This document shows positions 47,532 through 48,796 of a stretch of DNA of 48,796 nucleotides, piece after piece. The notes below the pieces were generated by a model. It searched no databases, was not told where the DNA came from, and worked only from the letters and a program-made list of their open reading frames with translations. Position 1 is the stretch's first letter, and every line of letters begins with the position of its first letter. This DNA comes from an uncultured Actinomycetes bacterium (GTDB taxonomy: Bacteria > Actinomycetota > Acidimicrobiia > Acidimicrobiales > SZUA-35), in the NCBI GenBank assembly GCA_902826025.1, contig CADEDH010000004.1, positions 39,284 through 88,079 on the forward strand. Direction: 5' to 3'. The position numbers and the translations under genes were made by a program.

Positions 47532-48796
47532 ATGCTCTCGCCCTACCGGGTGCTCGACCTGACCGACGAGCGGGGTCACCTCTGCGGCCACATGCTGGCC
47601 GCCCTGGGGGCCGAGGTGATCGCGGTGGAGCCGCCGGGCGGGTCCCCGGCCCGCCGGCTCGGCCCGTTCGTCGACGACATCGTCGACCCCGAACGGTCGC
47701 TCACCCACTTCGCCTACAACCGGGGCAAGCGCTCGGTCATGCTCGACCTCACCACCGACGAGGGCCGGCAGCGGCTCCGGCAGCTGGCGGCCACGGCCGA
47801 CGTGCTGATCGAGTCGGACCGGCCGGGACGGATGGCCGAACTGGGGCTGGGCTACGGCGACCTGGCAGCCGAACTCCCCCACCTCGTCTACGTGTCGATC
47901 TCGCCCTACGGCCAGACCGGACCCAAGGCGCAGTGGGCGGCGGCCGACCTCAACGTGATGGCCAGCTCCGCCACCCTGTCGGTCACCGGGGACGAGGACC
48001 GGCCGCCGGTGCGGGTGGCCGTGCCCCAGGGATACCACTTCGGTGCGGTGTCGGCTGCTTCGGGAGCCATCGTGGCGCTGATCGAGCGGGCCCGCTCGGG
48101 CCGGGGCCAGCACGTCGACGCCGCCGCCCAGTGGACGGCCACCCTGGGCACCCAGGCCGGGCTGCTGTCGACCGGCGTGGGCGTGGTCGACCCCACCCGC
48201 ACCGCCGGCGGGGCCGTCACCGGCGACATCCGCCTCCGACTCGTGTACCCGGCGGCCGACGGCCACGTGTCGATCACCCACGTGTTCGGCATGCCGATCG
48301 GGCAGAACACAGCCCGGCTGATGGCCTGGGTGTGCGAGGAAGGGTTCTGCGACGAGGCGACGCGGGACAAGGACTGGGTGGGCTACCTCGGTCTGCTCGA
48401 GTCGGGCGAGGAGCCGATCAGCGAATGGGAGCGGTCGAAGGCGGCGGTGGAGGCGTTCACCTCGTCCAAGACCAAGCAGGAGCTGCTGGAGGGGGCCATG
48501 GCCCGGGGCCTGCTGATGGCCCCCATCTCGTCGCCCGACGACGTGGTGACCAGCGCCCACTACGCCGAGCGGGGGTTCTTCGAAACGGTGGAGCACCGTC
48601 CCGCCGGGCGGTCGTTCGCCGTGCCCGGGGCGTTCGCCCAGTGTCGCCCCACACCCCTGCGGCAGCTGGGCACAGCCCCGCTGGTGGGTGAGCACACGGC
48701 CGAGGTGCTGGCCGAGCTCGACGGCCCCGACCGCGGGCGGCGCCACCCGGCGGTGGGGGCCACAAGCTCGCCTGAGGGCGGCGGCGACCTGCCCCT
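47532..48796 (+). CDS. CaiB/BaiF family CoA transferase, 3' end outside window
   Basis: An ATG 8 bases after the cupin stop opens a frame that continues past base 48796 without a stop (over 420 codons). It begins LSPYRVLDLTDERGHLCGHM with LAALGAEVIAVEPPGG, NRGKRSVMLDLTTDEGRQRL and YVSISPYGQTGPKAQWAAAD, clear family III CoA-transferase features. The position of the catalytic Asp reads VPQGYHFGAVSAASG, without Asp, as in the first half of the tandem protein at 43063. The end of the visible part, a Gly/Pro/Ser-rich stretch ending EGGGDLP, resembles an interdomain linker, so a second, active domain probably follows beyond the window. Confidence 0.85.
   Translation, partial: MLSPYRVLDLTDERGHLCGHMLAALGAEVIAVEPPGGSPARRLGPFVDDIVDPERSLTHFAYNRGKRSVMLDLTTDEGRQRLRQLAATADVLIESDRPGRMAELGLGYGDLAAELPHLVYVSISPYGQTGPKAQWAAADLNVMASSATLSVTGDEDRPPVRVAVPQGYHFGAVSAASGAIVALIERARSGRGQHVDAAAQWTATLGTQAGLLSTGVGVVDPTRTAGGAVTGDIRLRLVYPAADGHVSITHVFGMPIGQNTARLMAWVCEEGFCDEATRDKDWVGYLGLLESGEEPISEWERSKAAVEAFTSSKTKQELLEGAMARGLLMAPISSPDDVVTSAHYAERGFFETVEHRPAGRSFAVPGAFAQCRPTPLRQLGTAPLVGEHTAEVLAELDGPDRGRRHPAVGATSSPEGGGDLP

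Overview
The window is very GC-rich bacterial chromosome with tightly packed, frequently overlapping genes. GTG and TTG starts are common, and there is a lipoprotein-type ABC substrate-binding protein, many CoA-dependent catabolic enzymes, DUF4214 repeats and TAnnnT-type -10 elements. Together these suggest a high-GC actinobacterium, perhaps of the Acidimicrobiia; this is an inference from gene content and composition, since no rRNA or other phylogenetic marker is present. I saw no rRNA, tRNA, CRISPR array, insertion sequence or prophage.

Layout. (1) 1-9146, plus strand: eight genes chained by 1-7 nt overlaps, forming a surface-glycan operon. It has two GT4-type glycosyltransferases (the first cut by the window edge), a heparinase II/III-like protein, an APH-fold kinase, a MurG-like glycosyltransferase, UDP-glucose 6-dehydrogenase, a polysaccharide-deacetylase-like protein and a second APH-fold protein with a degenerate catalytic loop. 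(2) 9195-14726, minus strand: a five-gene catabolic operon (TauD/TfdA dioxygenase, NtaA-type flavin monooxygenase, HpaB-family enzyme, SDR, alpha/beta hydrolase) for an unknown substrate. Just upstream on the same strand is an 838-residue membrane protein joining a cytoplasmic disordered region, a transmembrane helix, a BON-like region, an OmpA-like domain and a BMP/PnrA-type ligand-binding domain. (3) 17263-19466: two long regulatory intergenic regions flanking a bifunctional APH/ATP-binding protein. (4) 19467-25957, plus strand: class III aminotransferase, APH-fold kinase, alditol-oxidase-like flavoprotein, 2-hydroxyacid dehydrogenase and an ABC substrate-binding lipoprotein, ending at a bidirectional hairpin.

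(5) 26023-30045, minus strand: RraA-family protein, acyl-CoA dehydrogenase and copper amine oxidase, consistent with use of an amine or a derived acid. (6) 30205-32356, plus strand: a DUF3237 gene broken by one missing base, a metallophosphoesterase and an HSL-type esterase. (7) 32417-35478, minus strand: DUF35 protein, thiolase-fold protein without the classical catalytic residues (Ltp2-like) and an MFS transporter. (8) 35552-39477, plus strand: a membrane-anchored cupredoxin-like protein, an HD-GYP protein with a mucin-like outer tail and a secreted SpoIID/DUF4214 protein, which look like envelope functions. (9) 39594-42943: a hydrolase, a PQ-loop membrane protein and a convergent Uup-type ABC-F ATPase. 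(10) 43063-end, plus strand: a tandem-domain CaiB/BaiF CoA transferase, a ThDP enzyme, a cupin and a second CaiB-type gene running off the edge.

The strongest candidates for something undescribed are the BON/OmpA/BMP fusion beside the catabolic operon, the glycan operon with its probable pseudokinase, and the overlapping kinase/aminotransferase pair. Functions are assigned from motifs and family knowledge only; no search was run.
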